From the NCBI GenBank assembly GCA_015064805.1, contig SVRN01000013.1:1-53174 (forward strand): DNA of 53,174 nt. The letters run 5' to 3'. A program made the position numbers and the translations under genes. This document shows positions 1-9,200 of this stretch, in pieces (positions within the stretch are counted from its first letter, which is position 1; each line of letters opens with the position of its first letter). The notes beneath the pieces were generated by a model that ran no database searches, had not been told where the DNA came from, and worked only from the letters and a program-made list of their open reading frames with translations. This DNA is from Oscillospiraceae bacterium. GTDB taxonomy: Bacteria; Bacillota; Clostridia; Oscillospirales; CAG-272.

Positions 1-58
1 TTTTACTTTCGCTAACGCGCCTAATGATTTTTTTGAAAAGTCCTTGAAACACCTGCAT
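1..58 (-). CDS. possible start of a gene running off the left edge
   Basis: An ATG at 58 on the minus strand follows a GAGG-type ribosome site and stays open for 19 codons to the window edge (MQVFQGLFKKIIRRVSESK). It lies downstream of the excisionase-like gene, where integrative elements often carry the integrase, but these residues do not resemble an integrase start. No function is proposed. Confidence 0.25.
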   Translation of the reverse strand, partial: MQVFQGLFKKIIRRVSESK

Positions 59-126
59 TTTTCGTCCTCGCTCGGCGTTGCCGTGCGATGTGATGCGCCG
101 TGAATAAGACACGGCTTTATCCTGCT

Positions 127-153
127 AAAAAAATAGGGGCTTGCAAAGCCCCC
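127..153 (-). terminator. intrinsic terminator after the excisionase-like gene
   Basis: On the minus strand a GGGGCTT/AAGCCCC stem with a three-base loop is followed, after TA, by seven T residues. It sits about 36 bases past the stop of the excisionase-like gene and closes that transcript. Confidence 0.75.
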
Positions 154-188
154 ATAGTGCGTGGTACACGGTTCACTTATTGTTGCGT

Positions 189-410
189 TCACCGTGGCAA
201 TTCATCGTATCTCGTTTGCTCATCGAGCCATTCGAGGAGTCGGTCACGAGGAATAATCGTGCGCCCCTGAACGATCTTCAGCTTCGGGAAGTTATCCTCA
301 CGCACAAGCTCATAGGCACTTGCACGGGAGATCCCAAGCAGATTTGCCACGTCCATCACGGTGAGGAACATAGGCATCTCATCTCGGTTCTTATACATTG
401 ACTGCTTCAT
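189..410 (-). CDS. excisionase-like helix-turn-helix protein
   Basis: A 73-residue protein. Residues 13-65 (FLTVMDVANLLGIS...IPRDRLLEWLDEQ) have the MerR-like helix-turn-helix layout of the excisionase/HTH_17 family, small DNA-bending proteins that direct the integrase toward excision or act as local repressors. The start at 410 is chosen because AGGAGG lies 8 bases upstream; a longer reading frame to 434 has no such site. It overlaps the end of the upstream gene by 20 bases, so translation is probably coupled. An att-like tRNA fragment at the other end of this region supports a role in element mobility. The family call is good; excision activity is inferred. Confidence 0.75.
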   Translation of the reverse strand: MKQSMYKNRDEMPMFLTVMDVANLLGISRASAYELVREDNFPKLKIVQGRTIIPRDRLLEWLDEQTRYDELPR

Positions 411-840
411 CAAGTTTTCCTCCTTTCTTCTCAAATTTTTTCATCGCCTGATTGAACCTCGCTCTTGCTTCGGCTTCTCGCAATTGCTGTTCGAAGTACG
501 CTTCTTCGATGGGCTTTATCGGTTGCAAGGTATATTGCAGGCTACCGTTGTGAGCGCGACCGTCACGAGTGCGAACCATCGTCGGCTCGGTGTAGATGAA
601 GCCCTTCTTTTCAAGGCTATCTACATATTTTTTGACGGTGTTGTTGCTCATGCCGATGGCTTCACCAATCGTGGCGTAGCTCGGATGGCACGTGAAGGTT
701 TTCCTGTCCTCGCAGTACATGAGGAATGCAAGGAGAGCGATCTCTCCGTAGTCGAGTCCGAGACGGAACACAGCCTTCGGCATGGGAAAGAAATCGCCGG
801 GGTTATCTCTTTTGTTGTTATAACTATAATTGTATTTCAA
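391..840 (-). CDS. winged-helix DNA-binding protein (HTH_36 type)
   Basis: A 149-residue protein starting at TTG 840, chosen because GGAGG lies 7 bases upstream; the longer frame to 1035 runs antiparallel through the terminator and into the polymerase gene. Residues 26-100 (LDYGEIALLAFLMYCEDR...TIGEAIGMSNNTVKKYVDSLEKKGFI) form a helix-turn-helix with wing, as in replication initiators and phage replisome organisers of the HTH_36 group. The C-terminal ~40 residues are a charged helix (EEAYFEQQLREAEARARF). It sits between the RNA polymerase-like gene and the excisionase-like gene and may control or start replication or transcription of the element. The exact role is unknown. Confidence 0.75.
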   Translation of the reverse strand: MKYNYSYNNKRDNPGDFFPMPKAVFRLGLDYGEIALLAFLMYCEDRKTFTCHPSYATIGEAIGMSNNTVKKYVDSLEKKGFIYTEPTMVRTRDGRAHNGSLQYTLQPIKPIEEAYFEQQLREAEARARFNQAMKKFEKKGGKLDEAVNV

Positions 841-868
841 TAAAATACCTCCATAATTTTTTTGCAAT

Positions 869-900
869 AAAAAAAGAGTGCCGAGAATTTCTCGACACTC
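869..900 (-). terminator. terminator after the RNA polymerase-like gene
   Basis: On the minus strand GAGTGTCGAG pairs with CTCGGCACTC across a short AAATT loop and is followed by seven T residues. It starts 17 bases past the stop codon of the large polymerase-like gene and separates it from the HTH gene downstream. Confidence 0.85.
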
Positions 901-916
901 ATGTGTGTTTGGGATT

Positions 917-3913
917 TTAATAATCCAATACGGATATGGGAACTCTGTTTCCATTGGCATCATAGTAAATGAATTTGTCATCGTATATTTCAATTTTTCC
1001 GTGGTTGCCCAAGACGGTATCGCCGTCAACAACAATTACGTGAGGATGACCGTATATGATTTCTATCATATCGTCACGCTCAACGTTTTCATCGGTTGCG
1101 AGCTTCAGCTCGGTGTAGTGATAATCCTCGGGCGTTTTTACTTTTGAGAGCAACCGTCCGTTCTTCTCGAACAGTAGGCAGGCGAACAGGAAGCTTTTGA
1201 TTTGCGATATCTCTTTTTTCTCTCCCGAATCAAGCTCTCGCAGAAGCAATCCAAGCACGTGGTCACCCGATACGTTACGTGCTACGACCTTCATGCATTC
1301 ATCAAGTATCGCTTGCATCTCGGCGCGAAGAATGACTTTCGCATCGCCCAGTGCTTTGCTTTCCCTGATGCGAAGGTGGCGGATATCTTCTTCGGCTTTT
1401 TGCACAGCGACGATGATATTTTTCTTGCGGTGGTAGTCGTTGCTGTCGCCGTCGCCCTCATCAAGTGCGAAGAGATCGGAGAGCTTCACCTTTCTTTTTG
1501 GCAATCTGTACGGCTCGTATTTCGTAACAAAATCGTAGATGATCGACATCGGACAGTTCAGCGTTGCGGTATTATTTTTCTCGATCTTTTCTTCTTGCCC
1601 TGTGATGAAATAATAGAAGTTCGGGAGCTTGCCGCCGTTTGCTTTCTTGTACTCTTGCTTGCGCTTTTCTAAGCGGTGAAGCACCTTGCTTGTTTTCACA
1701 GCGTACATTCTTTTCGCTTTGTCGATCTCCATGCCCGACAGCACAGCCAAGATGCAGATCTCATTGTATATCGGGAGGATGTCGTTGATGCTTGCGCCGT
1801 TACTAACATTATGCCATAAGAGGCTGTTAAGGAATTGCGAGAGGTTGACGATATCTCCGATCTTGTTTTCCGCAATTGCAAGGTCAAGCCTTGCGAGATC
1901 CACGGCAGAAGAAGAATACTCCGCTTTGCCTACGGGAGCAACACAGCATACGGGAACACCCATATTCTCATAACAGGTCTTTGCCGAAAGGTAGAGGAAC
2001 TGATCGTTCGTTACAAGCATAGAGTCTGAATCGTAATCGCATCCGTTGAGCCTTTGCTGTAGATTGCTATTGATTGCGTTGGCGCAAACGATATCTCTTG
2101 TGAGGTTGAAATAGGTGTCTATTTCTTCTTTTCTGCGGTTGACTCCTATGAGGATATTGCCGAGGGTGATGTGCGGATTTCTCGCACAAGTCAACTTCTC
2201 GCCGTCCTCAAAGCGCTTGGTATAGACCTCGCCGTCACCGAGAAGCATCGGCTCTGTCGGCTCGTAAGCTTTATCCGTCACGGCACACAAAAATTCATAA
2301 GGGTTTCCGAAGATGGTTTGGTTGTTACCGTTCACAAGCACTCTGCCTTTCTTCAGCCTGCGCTTGAAATAATAACACACATCGGTTTTCAGATCCTTAT
2401 AAAATTCTGTGTGTTCAAAATCGGGAGTCCTGAACAGCATCTCCATTACGACCTTACGCCGATAGTTATCTGCCGTCATAACCGCAAGGTCATCGGGTTC
2501 TGTTTCCGATAGGTAGTTGATCTGATAGCGGAGGTGCATTGCGCTTGCGTATATCTTGTATAGGTAATAAAGCGACGCATCGAGCAACTGCTCCATTCCC
2601 GACGGCGTGATGGCAAGGGTGTTCATCAGCTGATAGTTGGTGTACGCCAAGCGACCTTCCATATTGGATGGAGGCTTATCCGTTTTAACAACACCGAACT
2701 CAGATGTTGTCTTGCCGCCGTATATGGCATCAAGCCATGCTTCAAGGGACAACTTGAGAGATTGACCTTTCGGCATAAACTTGAGGTATTTGAGACTGCT
2801 CTCAGTAATGACGAGCTTGATGTCCTCGATCTTACGCGCGGTGGTGTAGCCTGTAAGCTGTCCTACGGTGGTGATGCCTTTATCCTTGAACCACTTTTGC
2901 AGATTTGTGTTGAACGCACAGGTCTTGAAGAAGCGGTTACGAAGGAGCATCATGCCTTTATCGCCGTAGCCTGCGTTCTCGAACTCGCTCACATCAAGGA
3001 GAGCTTCGCCATCCCATATCACGTTCTCGATCTCGGTTTCTTCCTCGGCTGCCGTGAGTCCGAGAGCTTTATCTTCCTTTACGCACACAGCAGTGGTCTT
3101 GAATTTGCTCACCTTATCGGGAATGATAAGGATCGCTTTCTTCGGAAGCCTTATCGTGCTTTCGATGCTACTTAAAGTCAAGGCAATATACGCCTGCCAC
3201 GATGCCTGATCCGAAACACTATCCGCTGAAAGACCGCACGAACTCCATTCCATCATATCCGCATAGAGAGGCTCGGCAATGAACAAACACCGTCCGTCGC
3301 GGCTACTGCCTGCGCTTCGCTTATAACGAACATAATGGATGCCGTCAATGTCAAAGCCGTGCAGGTACAGATGCTCTCGGATTTTCTCCTTCTTCACAAC
3401 CGAGGGCATTTCCTTATCGCTTCTCTTGTACTCGCGCTTTTCTGCATCGTACACAAAGTATTTACCGAGAAGCTCTGCGGAGATAGGCTGTTCTACGGGG
3501 GCATAGTGCTTATCCTGATTCAGCGGTGTTTCGATTGCTACGAGCGTTGGTTTGCCGTCAAGCGTGCGGATGCACACGTGGTCGGTCATTTCCTCATCGG
3601 TAACCGTCTGTCCGTAGAGAACGTATCTCCGTCCTTGCTTTTCATATTGCTTGATAGCATAATCGAAGGAGACGGAAACAATGGCTCGGCAGAAGGCTTT
3701 ATCTTCAAGATAGGGATATCCTATCTCGGCTTCGTGCTTTGCGTAGATCTCTCGGAGCTTGATTGTTTCAAGGCTATCATCAAGAACACCCGAGAAGGCA
3801 TGGGCATTTGTCTTGCCGTCCTTCAGCGCGGTCAGCTCTCGGCTTCTGTAAATTGTACTGCCATCAAGCGCTATGATACGCATAAATTCATATTTTTTCT
3901 TTTCTGCCGTCAT
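917..3913 (-). CDS. single-chain two-barrel RNA polymerase, RdRP/QDE-1/YonO-like
   Basis: A 998-residue protein starting at ATG 3913 with AAGGAGGG 7 bases upstream. Seen: a metal-binding pattern D626-Y-D628-S-D630 within LNGCDYDSDSMLVT, matching the DbDGD active site of eukaryotic RNA-dependent RNA polymerases (DLDGD in plants, DYDGD in QDE-1) with Ser in place of Gly. About 45 residues before it, TCARNPHITLGNI (R578-N579-P580) resembles the RdRP segment VTRNPCLHPGD. LKKGRVLVNG (K521-K522) and GDGEVYTKRF precede that, in the usual barrel order. An upstream YKRSAGSSRDGRCLFI (around 200-212) resembles the RdRP SxSxxR...CWF motif. The N-terminal ~180 and C-terminal ~300 residues match nothing I recognise. 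Known: phage YonO and relatives are single-chain two-barrel polymerases of mobile elements. Inferred: it transcribes or copies element nucleic acid. It has its own promoter and terminator. The fold is likely; template type and product are unknown. Confidence 0.8.
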   Translation of the reverse strand: MTAEKKKYEFMRIIALDGSTIYRSRELTALKDGKTNAHAFSGVLDDSLETIKLREIYAKHEAEIGYPYLEDKAFCRAIVSVSFDYAIKQYEKQGRRYVLYGQTVTDEEMTDHVCIRTLDGKPTLVAIETPLNQDKHYAPVEQPISAELLGKYFVYDAEKREYKRSDKEMPSVVKKEKIREHLYLHGFDIDGIHYVRYKRSAGSSRDGRCLFIAEPLYADMMEWSSCGLSADSVSDQASWQAYIALTLSSIESTIRLPKKAILIIPDKVSKFKTTAVCVKEDKALGLTAAEEETEIENVIWDGEALLDVSEFENAGYGDKGMMLLRNRFFKTCAFNTNLQKWFKDKGITTVGQLTGYTTARKIEDIKLVITESSLKYLKFMPKGQSLKLSLEAWLDAIYGGKTTSEFGVVKTDKPPSNMEGRLAYTNYQLMNTLAITPSGMEQLLDASLYYLYKIYASAMHLRYQINYLSETEPDDLAVMTADNYRRKVVMEMLFRTPDFEHTEFYKDLKTDVCYYFKRRLKKGRVLVNGNNQTIFGNPYEFLCAVTDKAYEPTEPMLLGDGEVYTKRFEDGEKLTCARNPHITLGNILIGVNRRKEEIDTYFNLTRDIVCANAINSNLQQRLNGCDYDSDSMLVTNDQFLYLSAKTCYENMGVPVCCVAPVGKAEYSSSAVDLARLDLAIAENKIGDIVNLSQFLNSLLWHNVSNGASINDILPIYNEICILAVLSGMEIDKAKRMYAVKTSKVLHRLEKRKQEYKKANGGKLPNFYYFITGQEEKIEKNNTATLNCPMSIIYDFVTKYEPYRLPKRKVKLSDLFALDEGDGDSNDYHRKKNIIVAVQKAEEDIRHLRIRESKALGDAKVILRAEMQAILDECMKVVARNVSGDHVLGLLLRELDSGEKKEISQIKSFLFACLLFEKNGRLLSKVKTPEDYHYTELKLATDENVERDDMIEIIYGHPHVIVVDGDTVLGNHGKIEIYDDKFIYYDANGNRVPISVLDY

Positions 3914-3949
3914 CGTTAACCCTCCTTTCGTAGTTTTTGATGGTATTCT

Positions 3950-3978
3950 ATTTTACCATATTTTGCGGCTTTTTTCAA
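3950..3978 (-). promoter_or_regulatory. sigma-A promoter of the RNA polymerase-like gene
   Basis: On the minus strand TTGAAA (3973-3978) and TAAAAT (3950-3955) are separated by exactly 17 bases. The start site would fall about 30 bases before the ATG at 3913. The gene is therefore transcribed by the host polymerase as a separate unit. Confidence 0.8.
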
Positions 3979-4186
3979 GTAAGAGAATATGAACGGAGCG
4001 AGATTTCTCTCAAAAATCTGCCGCTTTGACCTGCCTACCATATACGCAAGATGATAGGAGTGGATGCAATATCACAAAAAGCGTTGATTTCTCTATGTTT
4101 TGCGCTCTTTTGACCTACGGCAGAAAAAGAACATCTGTAAATTTTGCTGCCATTTTTGCAAATCTGTGCAAACTTTTCACGCAAAA

Positions 4187-4217
4187 GTGGTCTGTCCTAC
4201 ATTTCGGGACAGACCAC
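4187..4217. other. perfect 11-bp inverted repeat in the gap 3979-4331
   Basis: GTGGTCTGTCC and GGACAGACCAC flank a nine-base loop. On the minus strand it is followed by TTTT, so it may be a back-up terminator for the surface-protein operon, or an operator. The rest of the 350-base gap holds no credible gene; a 88-codon plus-strand frame there lacks a ribosome site. Confidence 0.55.
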
Positions 4218-4254
4218 CTGAGCTATTCAGTTTTTCACATTTTCGCCGAGAGCC

Positions 4255-4278
4255 TTTTCTTTGACTACAGCGATGCAA
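4255..4278 (+). repeat. 24-bp repeat, copy 1 (partner at 12119)
   Basis: The sequence from TTTTCTTTGACTAC onward recurs at 12119-12142 with one mismatch in 24 bases. Both copies are intergenic, in the same orientation, and preceded by a TTTTCAC tract. The function is unknown: a protein-binding or recombination site, or a shared promoter fragment. Confidence 0.5.
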
Positions 4279-4297
4279 TTATTGCGTTTTGATAGAG

Positions 4298-4327
4298 AAA
4301 GCGGTGGGCATTTCTGCCCACCGCTTT
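4298..4327 (-). terminator. terminator-like hairpin after the small membrane protein gene
   Basis: A 13-bp perfect stem (AAAGCGGTGGGCA with its complement) and a four-base loop lie 5 bases past the stop codon at 4332. The T-tract is poor (TTTCTCT), so termination may be partial. Confidence 0.6.
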
Positions 4328-4331
4328 AGTG

Positions 4332-4571
4332 TTATTCATCATCGTCTTGTTTTCTCTTTTTCTTATCCTGTCTTGTTAATACGCAGAAGAAGATAAATAA
4401 GGACACGACGTGTGCCATTCCCACGCCGATGGTTGCACAAACAGCCCACGAAACTTCGCCGGGAGCAACCTCGCTGGGAAAGAAATGTCCGATTATCATT
4501 AAGGTCGGGATAGAAACTAAGAACGTAATCAGATGAGCCAATAATATATTGAATTTCGTTTTTTCGCTCAT
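4332..4571 (-). CDS. small two-TM membrane protein
   Basis: A 79-residue protein with two predicted membrane helices, about residues 9-31 and 41-65, and a short charged C-terminal tail (RQDKKKRKQDDDE). GGAGG lies 8 bases before ATG 4571. It is the last gene of the four-gene minus-strand operon carrying the two surface proteins, separated from the upstream gene by a hairpin that may lower its expression. I do not recognise the family; it could assist export or anchoring of the surface proteins. Confidence 0.7.
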   Translation of the reverse strand: MSEKTKFNILLAHLITFLVSIPTLMIIGHFFPSEVAPGEVSWAVCATIGVGMAHVVSLFIFFCVLTRQDKKKRKQDDDE

Positions 4572-4592
4572 ACTGTACCTCCGTTTTCAAGG

Positions 4593-4618
4593 TAGGCGGT
4601 AAGCGAACTTACCGCCTA
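4593..4618 (-). terminator. intra-operon hairpin between surface protein and small membrane protein
   Basis: An 11-bp stem TAGGCGGTAAG/CTTACCGCCTA with a four-base loop lies 11 bases past the stop of the surface protein gene. It lacks a T-run (followed by CCTTG), so it is either an attenuating or an RNA-stabilising element. Confidence 0.5.
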
Positions 4619-4629
4619 TTTATCAATTT

Positions 4630-6228
4630 TTATTCCGTGTCCTTCTTATCTTCCGTTTCGGGAGTATCCTCTGTATCAGGTGCTTCATCATCCGCATCGG
4701 GAGCATCCTCTGTATCAGGTGCTTCATCATCCGCATCGGGAGCATCCTCTGTGTCGGGTGCTTCATCATCCGTTTCGGGAGAGTTATCCTCATCGGTTGC
4801 TTCCGCATCTTCATCCGTATCGGCATCAACGTCGGTATCGGGAGCTTCCTCTATGGGGGTGGTAGGATCGGTAGGAAGGATCGGCTTCTTTCTCAGCACG
4901 AACCAATAGAGAGCAAATCCACCGCCGCCAAGTACGGCAAGAACACCAACCACGATACCTACAATCGCGCCTGCACCGAGTCCGTCCTTATCGTCGCTCG
5001 GATCATCGGGAGTGTTATTCGGGTTGTCGAGCGTATTGTTAGGATTATCGGGATTGTCGGGCGTTTCAGTATTGCCGCCACCGTTAGTCATCTGATATTC
5101 GCAAGTATCGCACTTGCCGTCATTGTTGCTATCGGTATGAGCTGCCTTGTTTGCCTTATCTCCGCAAGCACACTCGTTCCAATGCTCGTTTGCATCGGTT
5201 TTCCATTCAGAGCCGTGGCTGTGAGCTGCGGTGTTGCCGTATGCGGCGTTACATACCGAGCAAACTGCCTTTTCGGTGCAAGTAGCAGTACCGCCACTAT
5301 GAGCCGCCTTGTTTGCCTTGTCACCACACTCGCACTCGTTCCAATGCTCGTTCGCATCGCTTTCCCATGCAGTACCGTGGTCGTGAACGTGAAGGGGTTC
5401 TATCTTAACGTATTTATAAGAACTCAAATATCCTTCGTTAAATTCACTAGCATCGCTACCATTTGTATTAACACCAGCCGTCAAATTATAATCGCCAACA
5501 TAATTCGAAGTGTCAGGCTTAACAGGATTAAGATCCGTATCCATATAAATGAAAGAATATCCACCTACAGCAGTACCAATTTCTACTGAACCACCATTAA
5601 TACAAATTCCATCTTCTTTAGAAGTTCCAATACCTACCGTCGATGCAGTAATTTTTAAATCACCACTTGTCATTACAAAATCGAGTGCCATAATACCAGC
5701 AGACATTGCTTCTGTGGTAGTAATATGAATGTTGCCGCCATCAATATTTATCCCGTCACTGGACTCCACTAAAACTATACCATACGCGCCGGCATTGATG
5801 ACAAGCGAGCCGTTGCCCTTAACAGTAAGGCCGCCACCTCCAAAGAATGCCATACCGGCAGATCCGCCGCCGCTTACTGTGATACTGTTTGTACCAACTA
5901 AAACAATGGTAAGACCTTCGATAGGAGTATCTGCTGTAATTGCACATGGAACACCATTTCCTCCCAATCCTTCGCCATTGTAAACATAGTTGTTTAAAGT
6001 TAAAGTATTAGTTGTAGGGTCATAAGAAACTGTGCCATCTCCAAGAACATCTTCATAGTTTTCGGTTGTTATATCCACACCAACTGTAGTGCTTCCGTCT
6101 TTATCGGCAATAGTGATATTGTAATCTTGGTCGATTGCATATGCTGTAAGTGGTGTAATTGCCCATACGCTAAGTAGCATTGCAACAGCAAAAACTGCAA
6201 AGCAAATTAAAGTTTTTAATTTTTTCAT
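4630..6228 (-). CDS. TM-anchored surface protein with beta-helix domain and acidic repeat tail
   Basis: A 532-residue protein; ATG 6228 is preceded by AAGGAG, and the first ~31 residues are a signal peptide (MKKLKTLICFAVFAVAML...AYA). Residues ~35-290 show beta-helix-like repeats (IEGLTIVLVGTNSITVSGGG, LTVKGNGSLVIN) as in Cthe_2159-type carbohydrate-binding proteins. Residues ~300-400 carry repeated HWNEC-CGDKANKAAH modules with paired cysteines, then a Pro/Asn linker. One membrane helix follows (~419-445). An 87-residue very acidic tail, partly built of 13-residue repeats (DDEAPDTEDAPDA), ends the protein and would face the cytoplasm. The Cys-rich modules and TM are shared with the upstream gene, suggesting duplication. 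Probably an envelope adhesin or polysaccharide binder; the ligand is unknown. Confidence 0.75.
   Translation of the reverse strand: MKKLKTLICFAVFAVAMLLSVWAITPLTAYAIDQDYNITIADKDGSTTVGVDITTENYEDVLGDGTVSYDPTTNTLTLNNYVYNGEGLGGNGVPCAITADTPIEGLTIVLVGTNSITVSGGGSAGMAFFGGGGLTVKGNGSLVINAGAYGIVLVESSDGINIDGGNIHITTTEAMSAGIMALDFVMTSGDLKITASTVGIGTSKEDGICINGGSVEIGTAVGGYSFIYMDTDLNPVKPDTSNYVGDYNLTAGVNTNGSDASEFNEGYLSSYKYVKIEPLHVHDHGTAWESDANEHWNECECGDKANKAAHSGGTATCTEKAVCSVCNAAYGNTAAHSHGSEWKTDANEHWNECACGDKANKAAHTDSNNDGKCDTCEYQMTNGGGNTETPDNPDNPNNTLDNPNNTPDDPSDDKDGLGAGAIVGIVVGVLAVLGGGGFALYWFVLRKKPILPTDPTTPIEEAPDTDVDADTDEDAEATDEDNSPETDDEAPDTEDAPDADDEAPDTEDAPDADDEAPDTEDTPETEDKKDTE
4671..4787. repeat. 39-bp in-frame tandem repeat, 3 copies
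   Basis: Three consecutive 39-base units, starting with CTGTATCAGG or CTGTGTCGGG, encode the 13-residue repeats of the acidic tail of the surface protein. The first two are almost identical. The length preserves the reading frame, so copy-number change would alter tail length without breaking the gene. Confidence 0.8.
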
Positions 6229-6256
6229 AAAACACTCCTTAAAATTTACATATATC

Positions 6257-9200
6257 CTAGTGCTTCTTGAAGAGAGCAATAAACTCTGCCCAAGTCTTCT
6301 TCTTGATAACGAACCAGAAGAGAGCAAAGCCGCCTACGCCGACTACTGCGACAGAGCCGATTACGATACCGACAATTGCGCCTGCGCCGAGTCCACCATC
6401 ATCGTCGGTAGGAGGATTGTTCGCAGGAGGCGTTGTTCCGGGATCATCGGGAGTGTTGGGAGTGGTACTCATCTGATATTCACAAGTATCGCACTTGCCG
6501 TCATTGTTGCTATCGGCATGAGCTGCCTTTTCAAGCTGTTGTCCTTCGCAACCTGTGCATTCGTGCCAATGGTTATCCGCATCGGACTTCCATTCGGTCT
6601 TGGGAGTGTGAGTGGTGTGTCCGAGAGCAGGGGTGATTACGTATCCGCAAACCGTACAGGTTTCGGGAGTTGTTTCTGTAGCCGAGCCGGACGAGGTGTG
6701 AGCTACCAAGGTATCGTGATATTCACAACCCGTTCTCTTACAAACGTGATAATGTCCTTCAGCGGTCTTTGTCCACTCGGTTGCCATATCGTGATTATTG
6801 GTGTCTACTGCGATTGTAAGATCAGTAATTTCGGTTACGCCGTCTGCTTGAAAATGCTTATGGCAGGTGGAGCAGGTCTTGTGTGCTTTTGTTCCCGTTG
6901 CCACGCAGGTTGCAGCTACTTCGTTCTGCCACTCGCCAAATGTGTGTGCACCGAGTGCACCATAGCTCTGACCGCAAGAGCAGACCGCCTGTGCCAAACA
7001 GGTTGCAGTTCCACCGGAGTGAGGAGTTATATCCTTTCTACTTCCAAACTTATCGGGGCAATCATTAGCATCACATTCAAGCCAATGGTTTGTATCATCC
7101 TTTTGAAGAACGCTGTTTGTGTAGGTATGTGTATGTTCAACGCAAACAAAAGCTATTGAGTAAACATCGCCAAAATTGGGAATAATATAGCTACAATCAT
7201 AAATTTTATCTACATTAACACCGTTAATGTTAGTATTTGCCAAAAGGCTTGAATGGTAATCATTAGTTGTTACACTGTAGTCATCAAAAACATAACCTTC
7301 CGCTGCTGTAAAACAAATTGAAACATAATAGCTTTCGCCTGCAACAAAAGGACCTGTTACTTTCGAATCATCAGCGGCATTGTACCAAATAATCGCACCT
7401 GCTTCAATTATAACCTTACCATTCTTTTCGATGGCAGTAGTAGAAGGTGTTTGTCCTGCAATTGGTGGACTGATCAAAATATCAAGGCTTTCTATATATT
7501 GTGAGCCAACAAACTCTTGACTGCAAGCCACCTTATCGTCTGCTGTAACAACAACTTGAATTGTTTTTTTAGCATAATCAGTACCGAGTGCAAATTTGGA
7601 AAGTTTAGCACCGTCAATTTCTGTACCATCAACATACCATTGATAGCTTACTTTGTTTGCTTCGTAGGCAGTCTTAAAATCGGTACTTGCCGCTTTCATC
7701 GCTTCAATATCCAGCTCAAGTGTATCACCAAGTCCGACTCCGCTGTCAGCTGTCATAATTATCGAGAAAGGATTGCTTGGCGTTGCATCAAAAGTGATCC
7801 AACCACGAGCCAATGTACCATAGTCTATCGCACTTGTTGTTCGTCCGTCAGCGGATACGGTAGGAGAAACAAAGCTATATCCTTCGGGCGGTATAATATC
7901 TACCATCAATCGATATTTTACACCGGGTTCAAAGATAAAATCTTTATTAATAATTGTCCAATAACCCCCGGCATCTTTCTGCCAAGACAGACCGTCTTCC
8001 TCTGCTATTGTAAAACCTGCCGATACAAATTGAGGAATAAAATCGCTTGATTTTTGACCGACTTGGGGATCGTCCATTGTTAAACCGATGTCACCAATCA
8101 GCTTTTCATTGAACATTCTTGCAGAACCACACGAAACAACACCATCTGCGATTACTTTAACTTGGAATTTATCGCCATTGTTCGCAGAGGTTATTTTATA
8201 GCTTACGTCTGTTGCGCCCTCAATTGCTTCTCCGTTTTTGTACCACTGATAAGTAACCTTATCATCAAGGTACGCAGCCCTAAAAGAAGCGTTTTCGTTC
8301 GCCATTTTCTCCACATCAACAGTTTTTGTAGAGCCAAAACCGACAATGAAATCATCAGTATAATATACCGGGAACGAGCTTGAAAGCGAGGCAAAAGTAT
8401 AAGAAACAGAAGCCACACTGGGCATACTGCTCGAAGCAGAAGCGGTATTACCGTTTACCGTGGCAGTAGGATTGCTTGCAAACAACCAACCGTTAGCCGG
8501 AGAGAATTCAACTACTACTTTATATGTGTTGCCTGCTGCAAAAAGCTCTCCACCGATAAGCGGAGTCGTGCTACCACCGTTTACTAAATACCACCTAATT
8601 GAAACAAATTCAGATTTACCCGAAACACTTGTAATTGTATCATAGAGCGGCTCGCCTACCTGCGGAGCGGGAAGGATTACATCAATATTGTGTATTTTCT
8701 CTTTTCCGTAATTTGCAGAGGTCACAACGTTGCCATAAGGCATAACGAACGTAGTCGTCGCCGAGCTATTATCTGCAAAGGAATAATCGCCACTCCAATA
8801 AGTAAATTCATAGCCGCTTTCGGGTGCGTTTGCTTCAAGCGTAACGGTTTCACCGTATTTTGCCTCTGTAACTGTAACGTCTCCAACCTTGGCTACACCG
8901 TTAGTTACCGTGATGGGGAATTTTCGCTCTGTGTCCATTACCGAAATCTCAAGTACAAATTTTCTGGGATTAACTGTTGTAAAAATAGCATATCCGGTAG
9001 GACTTCCACGATACCAAGAGTAATCGTACTCAGAAGCGGAAGGTAGTCCATCTCCGTCGTAGATTTTCTTGGTCAGCTTAGTACCGTCTATCTTAACTTC
9101 TTTTTTGGTAACATCAAACTCATCGATTTGCGTTGGATGTACCTGCACGCCCGACTTAAAGTAAGCACCATAAACAGTCAGATCTCCGCTTGAAGAGAAA

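Noticed and set aside
4026-4292. 88-codon plus-strand frame between the polymerase gene and the small membrane protein
   Set aside because: No ribosome site; it runs through a perfect hairpin and the 24-bp repeat.
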